The notes beneath the pieces are model-generated. The model made no database searches. It saw only the letters and a list, made by a program, of their open reading frames with translations, and had not been told where the DNA came from. The position numbers and the translations under genes were made by a program. Positions 1-6,204 of a DNA stretch of 6,495 nt are shown piece by piece (position 1 is the first letter of the stretch; each line of letters opens with the position of its first letter). Source of the DNA: Alistipes sp. (GTDB lineage: Bacteria; Bacteroidota; Bacteroidia; Bacteroidales; Rikenellaceae); NCBI GenBank assembly GCA_017631135.1, contig JAGBTW010000075.1, positions 1 to 6,495 on the forward strand, given 5' to 3'.

Positions 1-11
1 CCACTACTATT

Positions 12-518
12 TTAATATACTACCTCTCTTCTCTTTCTACGCAAACGCATCAGCGCAATAGTTTGTCGAGAGCGACGACGGATATATCTCAGTCGCAAGA
101 AGCTGCCTAAAGATACGAGCCACATCAGCGATGAGAGCAGGCTAAGGTTGCGAGCAAGCTCAAAGCAAATGTCATCCACTGCGTAGAGAATCCATGGTGC
201 AGCGCTCCAAAATCCCGCAATCATGGCGGTGGCAATGGTGAAATGTGTCCAGTAGCGGCGTGGTGGGCGGCGGTGTAGATTTATCGCAGCGCCCGCAAGG
301 ACGATGACTGCGCCAAGGATAATCTCCAACTCCTTATAGTTGGGTACGCTACTTGGGACAATGTCGAAGTTGGCAAATACTAAGACACCGATAGCAATGA
401 TAATATCACCTTTGGTGAGCTTACGCTCATTAGGATCCTTACCCAAGCGACGCATAGCCTTACTGCGATAGCCACCCCAGCGCAATCGCCAAACGCTATA
501 TCTATTCTTCACCTCCAT
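12..518 (-). CDS. Hypothetical four-helix membrane protein, last gene of the SPFH operon
   Basis: A 168-residue protein I cannot assign to a named family. It has a strongly basic N-terminal segment (residues 1-36, many R and K), four hydrophobic stretches likely to span the inner membrane (about 37-53, 63-81, 92-113 and 123-142), and a very basic C-terminal tail (143-166) with clusters such as RRRSR and RRKRR. The positive-inside rule would put both ends in the cytoplasm, where they could touch nucleic acid or acidic lipid; that is inference. The ATG at 516-518 is well supported by an AGGAGGAGGTG sequence with ideal spacing. The start lies inside the end of the ribbon-helix-helix gene (17-nt overlap), so translation is probably coupled and the two proteins may act together with the upstream SPFH protein. 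The coding sequence looks intact, ending in TAA at 12-14. Confidence 0.8.
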   Translation of the reverse strand: MEVKNRYSVWRLRWGGYRSKAMRRLGKDPNERKLTKGDIIIAIGVLVFANFDIVPSSVPNYKELEIILGAVIVLAGAAINLHRRPPRRYWTHFTIATAMIAGFWSAAPWILYAVDDICFELARNLSLLSSLMWLVSLGSFLRLRYIRRRSRQTIALMRLRRKRREVVY

Positions 519-708
519 TTTTCACCTCCTCCTTTTTGCACTTTGGGCGAGGCTTGCGACCACTGCGGCGCAGTGCCTCGGCAATTATCCACTGCAGCTG
601 ACCATTCACCGAGCGAAACTCGTCGGCTGCCCAATGCTCGAGGGCATCCATCGTCTCGCCATCTATGCGCAACACAAAGCTGCGTGTGTTGGTCTCCTTT
701 GTAGCCAT
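502..708 (-). CDS. Small Arc-like ribbon-helix-helix DNA-binding protein
   Basis: A 68-residue protein with the layout of the MetJ/Arc ribbon-helix-helix fold: a short beta strand (residues 9-15, SFVLRID), helix A (about 17-31, ETMDALEHWAADEF), a turn with SVNGQ, and helix B (about 34-50, QLQWIIAEALRRSG). In this fold two subunits pair their strands into a ribbon that enters the DNA major groove; the alternating residues of the strand would contact bases. The tail (51-68) is charged and probably disordered. The gene starts 4 nt after the SPFH stop and overlaps the next gene by 17 nt, so it is co-transcribed with both. It could be an autorepressor of this operon; an antitoxin role is less likely because no toxin-like partner is visible. 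Family assignment is firm from the pattern; target and role are unknown. Confidence 0.85.
   Translation of the reverse strand: MATKETNTRSFVLRIDGETMDALEHWAADEFRSVNGQLQWIIAEALRRSGRKPRPKCKKEEVKNGGEE
523..533 (-). promoter_or_regulatory. Strong Shine-Dalgarno sequence for the membrane-protein gene
   Basis: On the minus strand the sequence AGGAGGAGGTG lies just before the ATG at 518; the GGAGGT core is 5 nt from the start codon. It sits inside the coding sequence of the preceding gene, where it encodes part of the KKEEV segment. None of the other starts in this window has such a motif, which is the usual state in Bacteroidota. It fixes this start and suggests translational coupling. Confidence 0.65.
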
Positions 709-712
709 GAGG

Positions 713-1654
713 TTAGTTGTGTAGCGTTCCAGCGTTTACCACAGGCTGTGCAGCCTCGTCAGCACACAACACGACAAGCAGGTTGCTCACCATAGCTGCC
801 TTGCGCTCCTCGTCGAGCTCGACAATGGCATCCTCGCTCAAGCGGTCAAGAGCAATCTTAACCATCGATACAGCGCCCTCAACAATCTTCTCGCGTGCCG
901 AGATTATAGCATCGGCCTGCTGACGACGAAGCATCGCCGCAGCAATCTCGGGGGCGTATGCAAGGTAGTTAAGGCGTGCCTCGACAATCTCGATGCCCGC
1001 CATAGCGAGGCGCTCGCTCAACTCCTCGGTGAGCTTCTCGTTAATCTCATCACCACCCGAGCGTAGCGTCACCTCCTTGCCATCGCCATTAGAGTTCTCG
1101 TCGTAGGCATACATGCCAGCAACCTGGCGCAATGCCGAGTCGCTCTGCACAGCCACGAAGTTCTCCAACACATTCATGCGCGCCGAGGAGCCCGCTGTAA
1201 CGAGGTCTGTGGGTGCGTCAATCTCGAACACCGCCTTATATACACCATCGCGGTTTATGCGCCACACAACCACAAGACCGATAAGGATGGGGTTACCCGC
1301 CTTGTCGTTGACCTTTATGGGGTCTACATTGAGGTTACGCGCGCGGAGCGAGAGCTTCTTTGACGAGAGCAGTGGGTTCACCCACCAAAAGCCTGTCTCG
1401 TAGAATGTACCGCGGTAGTTACCAAAGAAGAGGAATACGCGCGACTCGTTGGGTTCCAACATCTTGTAGCCCAACATCATGATAACAGCACCAAGGATGC
1501 TTACAACAAGTAGCACGATTGCTGCTGTGGGTGTTGTGTCGTACGACTTATCGAGCCACATCACCGATACAACGACGCCCGCAACGAAACATAGATGAAT
1601 AACGAGGGCGACAAAGCCATTAATCTTTAGACCTTTGAAGATGTAGTTTTCCAT
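713..1654 (-). CDS. SPFH/band-7 (prohibitin-like) membrane protein
   Basis: A 313-residue protein. Two hydrophobic helices near the N-terminus (about 13-33 and 43-63) anchor it in the inner membrane. The SPFH domain follows at about 66-240: the entry [26 protein letters not shown] (positions 69-94), the strand-rich core with [13 protein letters not shown] (121-133), the segment [12 protein letters not shown] (174-185), and the helical stretch after [20 protein letters not shown] (228-247) that in this family precedes oligomerisation helices. SPFH proteins form large rings on membranes and act as scaffolds or regulators of membrane proteases and lipid domains; which of these applies here cannot be read from sequence. 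No NfeD-type protease partner lies beside it, so it is not a typical stomatin/NfeD pair. It heads a three-gene operon with a ribbon-helix-helix protein and a small membrane protein, and has a clear Bacteroides-type promoter upstream. Confidence 0.9.
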   Translation of the reverse strand: MENYIFKGLKINGFVALVIHLCFVAGVVVSVMWLDKSYDTTPTAAIVLLVVSILGAVIMMLGYKMLEPNESRVFLFFGNYRGTFYETGFWWVNPLLSSKKLSLRARNLNVDPIKVNDKAGNPILIGLVVVWRINRDGVYKAVFEIDAPTDLVTAGSSARMNVLENFVAVQSDSALRQVAGMYAYDENSNGDGKEVTLRSGGDEINEKLTEELSERLAMAGIEIVEARLNYLAYAPEIAAAMLRRQQADAIISAREKIVEGAVSMVKIALDRLSEDAIVELDEERKAAMVSNLLVVLCADEAAQPVVNAGTLHN

Positions 1655-1712
1655 AGTATAGAGTTTTTAGGTTTATGATTATGCCTATCGTAGTAATATC
1701 ATTTTGATATCA

Positions 1713-1743
1713 CAAAGTTAATACAAATATTCGCTATTACAAA
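1713..1743 (-). promoter_or_regulatory. Bacteroides-type promoter for the SPFH operon
   Basis: On the minus strand TTTG (plus 1740-1743) is followed after 19 nt by TAACTTTG (plus 1713-1720). This matches the known Bacteroidota promoter consensus, a -33 TTTG and a -7 TAnnTTTG with a spacer of about 19-21 nt. Transcription would start near 1705, giving a leader of about 50 nt before the ATG at 1654. An A9 run on the same strand (plus 1755-1763) sits 11 bp upstream of the -33 box and could act like an UP element. Confidence 0.75.
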
Positions 1744-1784
1744 TATTTTACCAGTTTTTTTTTGAGGGGAGGGGGAAAGATAGG

Positions 1785-1934
1785 GATACTCAATGCTGTC
1801 ATTCTGAACGAAGTGAAGAATCTCTCGGGCAGCACAACATTCTACCGTCTCGGAAACCTTGAGATATTTCGCTAACGCTCAATATGACAACGCCTTGATA
1901 CTCAATGCTGTCTGAACAAAGTGAAGAATGACAG
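1785..1934. repeat. Dispersed palindromic repeat (TGTCATTCTGA type) plus a partial second copy
   Basis: The left arm at 1797-1824 begins TGTCATTCTGAACGAAG and the right arm at 1861-1889 ends CTCAATATGACA; they are imperfect inverted repeats around a 36-nt centre, so the strand could fold into a hairpin. A second partial copy lies at 1897-1934: the 16-nt lead-in GATACTCAATGCTGTC (1785-1800) recurs exactly at 1897-1912, followed by TGAACAAAGTGAAGAAT, which is the first copy with a 4-nt ATTC deletion and one G-to-A change. The second copy ends in GAATGACAG and has CTGTC/GACAG ends. Repeats with these arms are scattered between genes in many Bacteroidota genomes. It lies between the ends of ribF and the SPFH promoter and could also help stop transcription from ribF. 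Confidence 0.7.
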
Positions 1935-1954
1935 ATTCTGGTATCATTGTTTGA

Positions 1955-2017
1955 TTATCAATATATTACTAATTGCTAATTACTCATTACTAATTGATAA
2001 AAGTCTCTCAAGTCTCT
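1955..2017. repeat. AT-rich direct and inverted repeats after ribF
   Basis: ATTACTAATTG occurs at 1965-1975 and again at 1986-1996 (21-nt period). The block is flanked by an exact 8-bp inverted repeat, TTATCAAT (1955-1962) and ATTGATAA (1993-2000). Next to it AAGTCTCT occurs twice with a 9-nt period (2001-2008 and 2010-2017). The 9-nt unit resembles the arrays at 6001-6052. This is the remaining content of the 387-bp spacer; no gene or RNA is recognisable in it. Confidence 0.55.
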
Positions 2018-2041
2018 ATGAATAACAGTATTAGCAGTGAC

Positions 2042-2791
2042 CTACATAAATATAGTCACAGCACCACTGACCTCGGTCGCGACAAAGACTTTGCGACCAT
2101 CGATTGTGATAATTGTAGGAGTGGTGACACCGCACGACAGCAAGTCGCACCTATATATGCCCGATGGGGGTAGCATCTTATATTCATCGACGGCATCAAG
2201 ACGTCCATCGCACACAATGCCCGAGAGCATATATCGCGCGCCAAGAAGACGCGCCGCACGCTCCATCTCGCCCGCAGCAATAACATTGCGCACAACGGTG
2301 GAGCTAATCTTGTCCTCGCCCACTGCCGTATGTTGCGCCACGCACTCGAGCTCGAAGCCACACTCCGCAGCGAGTGGTTGCAACCTGTCGAAGTTGCCCT
2401 CGCTACCACGACCCAGACGGTGGTTATACCCCACTATCATGCCCACCATGCCGAGGCGCGCGATAAGCATGTCGCGCACGAAGCTCTCGTAGGGCTGACT
2501 GCGGAATGCCTCGTCGAAGTGCGCAACAACCATGCGGTCGATGCCCATATCCTCCAACAAACGGGCACGCTCCTCGATTGTTGTGAGCAACTGCATACCC
2601 TCGGCACGCCCCATGGCGATGCGGGGATGGGGGTCGAAGGTTACAACAACGCTCTCCGCGTCGCACCTCGCAGCCATAGCCTTAAGGCGCTCCAATAGCA
2701 CACGATGACCCGTATGGACTCCATCAAACGAGCCTATGGTGACCACCGCGCGACGTGGCGCATCGAGCCTATCGAAACCGTATTGCAGCAT
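2042..2791 (-). CDS. ribF: RibF-family FAD synthetase with a degenerate riboflavin kinase domain
   Basis: A 249-residue protein; bifunctional RibF is usually about 300-320. The N-terminal FMN adenylyltransferase half, which joins FMN and ATP to make FAD in the cytoplasm, looks complete: TIGSFDGVHTGH (residues 18-29, the nucleotidyltransferase GxFDGVHxGH motif), VVTFDPHP (49-56), VGYNHRLGRGSEGNF (120-134) and ISSTVVRN (162-169), then the linker LLGARYMLSGIV. The riboflavin kinase half is only about 60 residues. After GIV it jumps through DGRLDAVDEY to KMLPPSGIYRC, skipping the segment that normally holds the GxPTAN nucleotide/metal motif, and it stops before the usual C-terminal acidic and arginine residues. 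The protein can therefore be expected to make FAD but not FMN. The reading frame is open throughout, so this looks like domain erosion rather than a recent pseudogene. It starts 6 nt after rex and is surely co-transcribed with it. Confidence 0.88.
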   Translation of the reverse strand: MLQYGFDRLDAPRRAVVTIGSFDGVHTGHRVLLERLKAMAARCDAESVVVTFDPHPRIAMGRAEGMQLLTTIEERARLLEDMGIDRMVVAHFDEAFRSQPYESFVRDMLIARLGMVGMIVGYNHRLGRGSEGNFDRLQPLAAECGFELECVAQHTAVGEDKISSTVVRNVIAAGEMERAARLLGARYMLSGIVCDGRLDAVDEYKMLPPSGIYRCDLLSCGVTTPTIITIDGRKVFVATEVSGAVTIFM

Positions 2792-2797
2792 AGTAGA

Positions 2798-3451
2798 TTA
2801 GTTGTTGCTCTCCTCGGCAACCTTAACGAAGTAGGCAACCTTCTCCAAGAGAGTGGTAATATCATAGTTCTCTACGACGATACCCTGGGGAAAGTTGAGC
2901 GGTGCAGAGGTAAAGTTCAAAACGCCCTTAATACCCGCATTGATTATGGGCAGCACGACTGACGACGCCTGCGATGTGGGCAATGACACGATGGCAATGC
3001 TGATGTCGAGTTCATCTACGCGCTCCTCAAACTCATCAATATGGTAGCAGGGAATGTTATCTATCTTCGTACCCACCTTACCAGCATCGACATCGAACGC
3101 CGCAGTGATGCGCAACTTAAGACCCTTGCCGTTAAAGTACTTCGTGACAGCCTGACCGAGGTGTCCCATGCCTATGATTGCCATGTTCATGGGCTGCTCA
3201 CTATATAATATATTGGTGATGAAGTCAATGAGCACCTTCACGTCATAACCCTTCTTCGTATCACTCGAGAAGCCTATAAGCATAAGGTCGCGACGCACCT
3301 GCACAGCTGTGATGCCGTGCATACCCGCAAGCACATGTGAAAATACATGGGTGATGCCCTGCGCATGGCACTTGAGCAGCGTGCGGCGATACTCACTCAA
3401 ACGCTCGATAGTCTTTTCGGGAATTGGGGATGTGATATTATTACTTGCCAT
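2798..3451 (-). CDS. rex: Redox-sensing transcriptional repressor Rex
   Basis: A 217-residue protein of normal Rex length. The N-terminal winged helix (about 10-75) includes the recognition region ITAVQVRRDLMLIG (47-60) and the wing GYDVKVLIDFI (68-78). The Rossmann NAD(H)-binding domain has GMGHLG (94-99, the GxGxxG loop), FDVD (119-122, acidic residue expected to bind the adenine ribose) and NFTSAPL (179-185); the C-terminal helix with YDITTLLEKVAYF (196-208) is the domain-swapped dimerisation helix. Rex dimers leave DNA when NADH rises, turning on fermentation and alternative respiration genes. It sits 19 nt after the LysM gene and 6 nt before ribF. I found no convincing Rex operator (TTGTG..CACAA palindrome) in the window, so autoregulation is not supported here. 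The start ATG at 3449-3451 gives the expected N-terminal length. Confidence 0.95.
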   Translation of the reverse strand: MASNNITSPIPEKTIERLSEYRRTLLKCHAQGITHVFSHVLAGMHGITAVQVRRDLMLIGFSSDTKKGYDVKVLIDFITNILYSEQPMNMAIIGMGHLGQAVTKYFNGKGLKLRITAAFDVDAGKVGTKIDNIPCYHIDEFEERVDELDISIAIVSLPTSQASSVVLPIINAGIKGVLNFTSAPLNFPQGIVVENYDITTLLEKVAYFVKVAEESNN

Positions 3452-3470
3452 TGTTTGCTATTATTTCGTG

Positions 3471-5144
3471 CTATTCCAAGACTATTTTCGAGTCGTGGCG
3501 ATAGTGCTGAAGCACCCAGTTAGTATTCTCATTCGCGCCATCGAGGTACTCAAACCTGTAGGGCGTAGTTAGGGGTGTGAGCTCCTTGCCAACAACGCTG
3601 TCATAACCCTCGTACATCATGCGACAGAAGATTACCGCAGCGTCGTAGCCACGATAGGATGTGCGCGTGGGCAACGAGCCATAGCTTGTGACATAGCGAC
3701 TGTCGAAGAGGCGCACAATCTCGTCAATGCGGTTTGCGTAGTAGGGCACAATGAAGTGCACATCGTTGTGGAAGAAGATGTCGCTGTCGATATTGGGCAT
3801 CTTGAGCCACTCGCGGCTGCCAATCACGACATAGTCACCATAGGTGAAGCCACGACCGCGCAACGACGAGCGCGTCGAAGATAGCGTGGTAAGTATGCGG
3901 TCGATGTCGGTGGCTGACGATGCCATAACGAGGAATACCTTGCGACTGCTCTCGCGCATGAGGTCCTCGAGGATGACTTCCGCGCCATTCGAGCCATCAG
4001 CATTGCGTAGATAGAAGAACGAGCCTCGGTCGAAGTGGTAGTTGAGTGCCATCTCGTGGGCATGTGTCGCTATCGCGCGCACATCGCTGATGAACGACGC
4101 ATCGTTCTTCGATGCATATATCATCACCACCTCGCGACTGCCGTCAAGCATATCGGCTACGGGCAAGCCCTCAATCTCCTTCGAGGGTGGCATATTGAAG
4201 AGCATATCGCTATTATAGTCAACATTCTGCAGGGGCGACACAACGGGGATGTTGCGCTCCTCGGCATAGCTCAACAGCGGAGCAAACTCCTCGCTGTAGA
4301 CAGGACCTATGATAAGGTCTGTGTCGAGCTCACCAAATTGTATCATCTCGTTTATGCGCTCCACGCTGCGCTCCGTATCGAGCACCGTGAGCTCCACCGA
4401 GCGTCCCTCTGCCTTGATATCCTCCATACCGAGCAACACGCCACGATAGAAGTCCACGATATTCTCCTTTGCCTCGCCACGCACATGGAAGGGCAAGAGC
4501 AACGTCACGCGCAACACCTCGTAGGGTGACAACACATCAAAGGGTGTAGGCGTAACATCCTCTGTTAGAGAGGTAAACTCCTCAAATATCGTATCACTGT
4601 GTAGGCTATCACGCACCTCGCTGTGAGCCTCCTTTTCAACCGTCTCTCTTCGCGAGCGCGACTCACCCTCAATCTCGACCTCCGCCACAGGCTTGACACG
4701 CAAAGTCATGCCAGCCTTGATGTCGGTGTAATCATTGAGACCGTTTAGGTCGAGCAGTTCCTGCTCCGTAAGCTTATAGGTGCGCGAGAGCGAATAGAGC
4801 GTCTCTCCTGGGCGCACCACATGCTCGCCATCGTTAGCGCCACCACGGACACCTTTATTATGCTTGTTTTTGCGCTTTCCCTCGCTGCGCTCCTCGACAA
4901 CGGGCACATATATCGACTCGCCGAGCTTTATCTCCTCGCCCTGCAACTCGTTTGCCTTGATGATATCCTCCTGGGCTACATCGTAGACCTTGGCAAGCGA
5001 GTAGAGCGTATCACCCTCGGCAATCTTATGAACGTAGAACTTCTTGCCCTGATACTTTACAACGACCTTCGAGGGCTCTGTAGCCATCGCCATTGTTGTA
5101 ACCATAAGGGTTAGGAGCGCTAATATGAGTCGTAATCGTTTCAT
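3471..5144 (-). CDS. Exported protein with two LysM domains and a type-1 periplasmic-binding fold
   Basis: I place the start at the ATG at 5142-5144 (557 residues). An in-frame TTG two codons earlier (5150) is less likely. The N-terminus, MKRLRLILALLTLMVTTMAMA, is a signal peptide, probably cut after AMA; no lipobox cysteine follows, so it is likely a soluble periplasmic protein. Counting from the TTG, two LysM domains follow (about 39-84, with EGDTLYSLAKVYDV; and 110-155, with PGETLYSLSRTYKLT), which bind the glycan of peptidoglycan. A charged linker (156-210) leads to a long domain (about 211-545) with the type-1 periplasmic-binding fold: VTLLLPFHV (215-223), FYRGVLLGMED, DLIIGPVYSEE (278-288), IPVVSPLQN, and later SYRGYDAAVIFCRMM. 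This combination resembles LpoA/LppC-like and amino-acid-binding proteins, but no transporter genes are nearby, so a ligand-sensing or scaffold role at the cell wall is more likely than uptake. Ligand unknown. Confidence 0.88.
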   Translation of the reverse strand: MKRLRLILALLTLMVTTMAMATEPSKVVVKYQGKKFYVHKIAEGDTLYSLAKVYDVAQEDIIKANELQGEEIKLGESIYVPVVEERSEGKRKNKHNKGVRGGANDGEHVVRPGETLYSLSRTYKLTEQELLDLNGLNDYTDIKAGMTLRVKPVAEVEIEGESRSRRETVEKEAHSEVRDSLHSDTIFEEFTSLTEDVTPTPFDVLSPYEVLRVTLLLPFHVRGEAKENIVDFYRGVLLGMEDIKAEGRSVELTVLDTERSVERINEMIQFGELDTDLIIGPVYSEEFAPLLSYAEERNIPVVSPLQNVDYNSDMLFNMPPSKEIEGLPVADMLDGSREVVMIYASKNDASFISDVRAIATHAHEMALNYHFDRGSFFYLRNADGSNGAEVILEDLMRESSRKVFLVMASSATDIDRILTTLSSTRSSLRGRGFTYGDYVVIGSREWLKMPNIDSDIFFHNDVHFIVPYYANRIDEIVRLFDSRYVTSYGSLPTRTSYRGYDAAVIFCRMMYEGYDSVVGKELTPLTTPYRFEYLDGANENTNWVLQHYRHDSKIVLE

Positions 5145-5196
5145 TGTCAATCGTTAGTCATCGGTTTAGTTCGTGTGGACAACGCAACACGAGAGC

Positions 5197-5958
5197 CTAC
5201 TTTATGCGTAGGCGTATCTCGGTTATAATCTTCTTTGTGTAGAGCGAGAAATCTCCCTGCATCATCCAAGAGTAGTAGCTGGGCTCGGTGCGGAATACAT
5301 CCTCAACCTTGCGACCCTTGTACTTGCCAAAGTTGAACACCTCCTCGCCCTTGTCGTTAAGTACTATGCGACCCGCGAAGTCCACAACCTCGTTGTGCGT
5401 AGAGAATGCTGCAAGCTCCTCCACACTGTCACCTATGTCGCCATAGCGCTCAATCTGTGCTTCGAGCACCTCGTATGTCGCCAGCGTGTCGGCCTCTGCA
5501 GAGTGCGCATTGTCAAGGTCCTTGTCGCAGTAGAACTTGTAAGCCGCCACAAGCGTTCGCTGCTCCTTCTTGTGGAAGATGTTCTGCACGTCGATGTATC
5601 GGCGACGCTTGAAGTCTACCTCTACCTCTGCGCGCATGAACTCCTCAACAAGCATGGGCAGGTCAAAGCGGTTGGAGTTGAAGCCACCAAAGTCGCAGCC
5701 CTCAATAAATTGCGCAAGCGACTTCGCTATCTGCCTGAATGTAGGCTCTCCCGCCACATCCTCGTCGGTTATGCCATGCACGGCTGTCGCCTCGGGAGGT
5801 ATGGGCATCTCGGGGTTTATACGGCGCGTCTTTACCACCTTCTCGCCATCTACGCCTATCTTCACCAACGAGATCTCCACAATGCGGTCATGCACCGTGT
5901 CGACACCCGTCGTCTCGAGGTCGAAGAATATTATGGGACGCTTAAGTTTTAAGTTCAT
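5197..5958 (-). CDS. DEDDh 3'-5' exonuclease (DnaQ/epsilon-like)
   Basis: A 253-residue protein with all catalytic motifs of the DEDDh exonuclease family: Exo I FFDLETTG (residues 11-18; D13 and E15), Exo II FNSNRFDLPML (93-103; D99) and Exo III HSAEADTLATYE (152-163; H152 and D157). These residues bind two metal ions and remove 3' nucleotides from single-stranded or mispaired DNA. The C-terminal part FNFGKYKGRKVEDVFRTEPS with YYSWMMQGDF (208-237) matches the small domain found after the nuclease in exodeoxyribonuclease X-like proteins. It follows dnaN in the same direction, as is common in Bacteroidales, so a proofreading or repair role with the sliding clamp is plausible; no clear clamp-binding motif was seen. 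It begins with ATG at 5956-5958 with no Shine-Dalgarno sequence. The gap to the LysM gene is 52 nt and holds a weak hairpin (5171-5192, TCGTGT/ACACGA) without a T run. Confidence 0.92.
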   Translation of the reverse strand: MNLKLKRPIIFFDLETTGVDTVHDRIVEISLVKIGVDGEKVVKTRRINPEMPIPPEATAVHGITDEDVAGEPTFRQIAKSLAQFIEGCDFGGFNSNRFDLPMLVEEFMRAEVEVDFKRRRYIDVQNIFHKKEQRTLVAAYKFYCDKDLDNAHSAEADTLATYEVLEAQIERYGDIGDSVEELAAFSTHNEVVDFAGRIVLNDKGEEVFNFGKYKGRKVEDVFRTEPSYYSWMMQGDFSLYTKKIITEIRLRIK

Positions 5959-6000
5959 TGCTACTGGAGTTTTATTCCGTTAGTTATTATGGGGGTGAGG

Positions 6001-6052
6001 TTTAGGGACTTGAGACTTAAGGGACATAAGGGACTAAAGAGACTTAAGGGAT
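6001..6052 (+). repeat. Tandem array of 9-nt repeats, first arm
   Basis: Six units close to TTAAGGGAC: TTTAGGGAC, TTGAGAC (two bases short), TTAAGGGAC, ATAAGGGAC, TAAAGAGAC and TTAAGGGAT. Five have exactly 9 nt. The array lies upstream of the exonuclease gene and points opposite to the related array at 6084-6122. Confidence 0.75.
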
Positions 6053-6057
6053 GTTGC

Positions 6058-6073
6058 GGACAATTGCTATTGT
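6058..6073. other. Short perfect hairpin between the two 9-nt arrays
   Basis: GACAAT (6058-6063) and ATTGTC (6068-6073) pair over a TGCT loop: six base pairs. It lies near the centre of the larger inverted arrangement of 9-nt arrays. No T run follows on the minus strand, so it is not a convincing intrinsic terminator for dnaN. Confidence 0.55.
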
Positions 6074-6083
6074 CTTTGATTTC

Positions 6084-6122
6084 TAATTTCCCTAAATTCT
6101 CTAAACTCTCTAAATTCTCTAT
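6084..6122 (-). repeat. Tandem array of 9-nt repeats, second arm in reverse orientation
   Basis: Four exact 9-nt units, TAATTTCCC, TAAATTCTC, TAAACTCTC and TAAATTCTC, then a degenerate TATTTCTCTC. Reverse-complemented they read GAGAATTTA, GAGAGTTTA and GGGAAATTA, which share the GRGAnWTWA-like pattern of the array at 6001-6052. The two arrays can therefore pair imperfectly around the hairpin at 6058-6073. Confidence 0.72.
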
Positions 6123-6204
6123 TTCTCTCTCACCACCTGAAATTTTGTCAGAAAGGGTCAGATGCAACGCTCGGCAAAAATGGCGACGATGGGCTGTACC
6201 CAAG

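Noticed and set aside
1701..1716. Possible Rex operator (TTTGTGATATCAAAAT on the minus strand)
   Set aside because: Only one half resembles the TTGTG half-site, and the spacing and second half do not fit the Rex palindrome.
4035..4529. Plus-strand open frame (164 codons) opposite the LysM protein gene
   Set aside because: Fully antisense to a coherent binding-protein domain; product rich in H and L without family features.
5145..5150. TTG start for the LysM protein
   Set aside because: The ATG two codons downstream gives a better signal peptide start (MKRLR), and TTG starts are rare.
5395..5952. Long plus-strand open frame (185 codons) opposite the exonuclease gene
   Set aside because: It lies wholly within a gene with all catalytic motifs intact, and its product shows no recognisable domain; it is a reading-frame shadow.
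5961..6203. Minus-strand open frame of 80 codons between dnaN and the exonuclease
   Set aside because: It runs through both 9-nt arrays, giving low-complexity 3-residue repeats (ENLESLENL, SLFSPLCPLSL); no start support. Most likely a product of the repeats.
6175..6204. Possible promoter for the exonuclease operon (CTTG, 18 nt, CATTTTTG on the minus strand)
   Set aside because: Both boxes deviate from TTTG / TAnnTTTG and the spacer is short; no exact match was found in this spacer, so the operon promoter remains unidentified.
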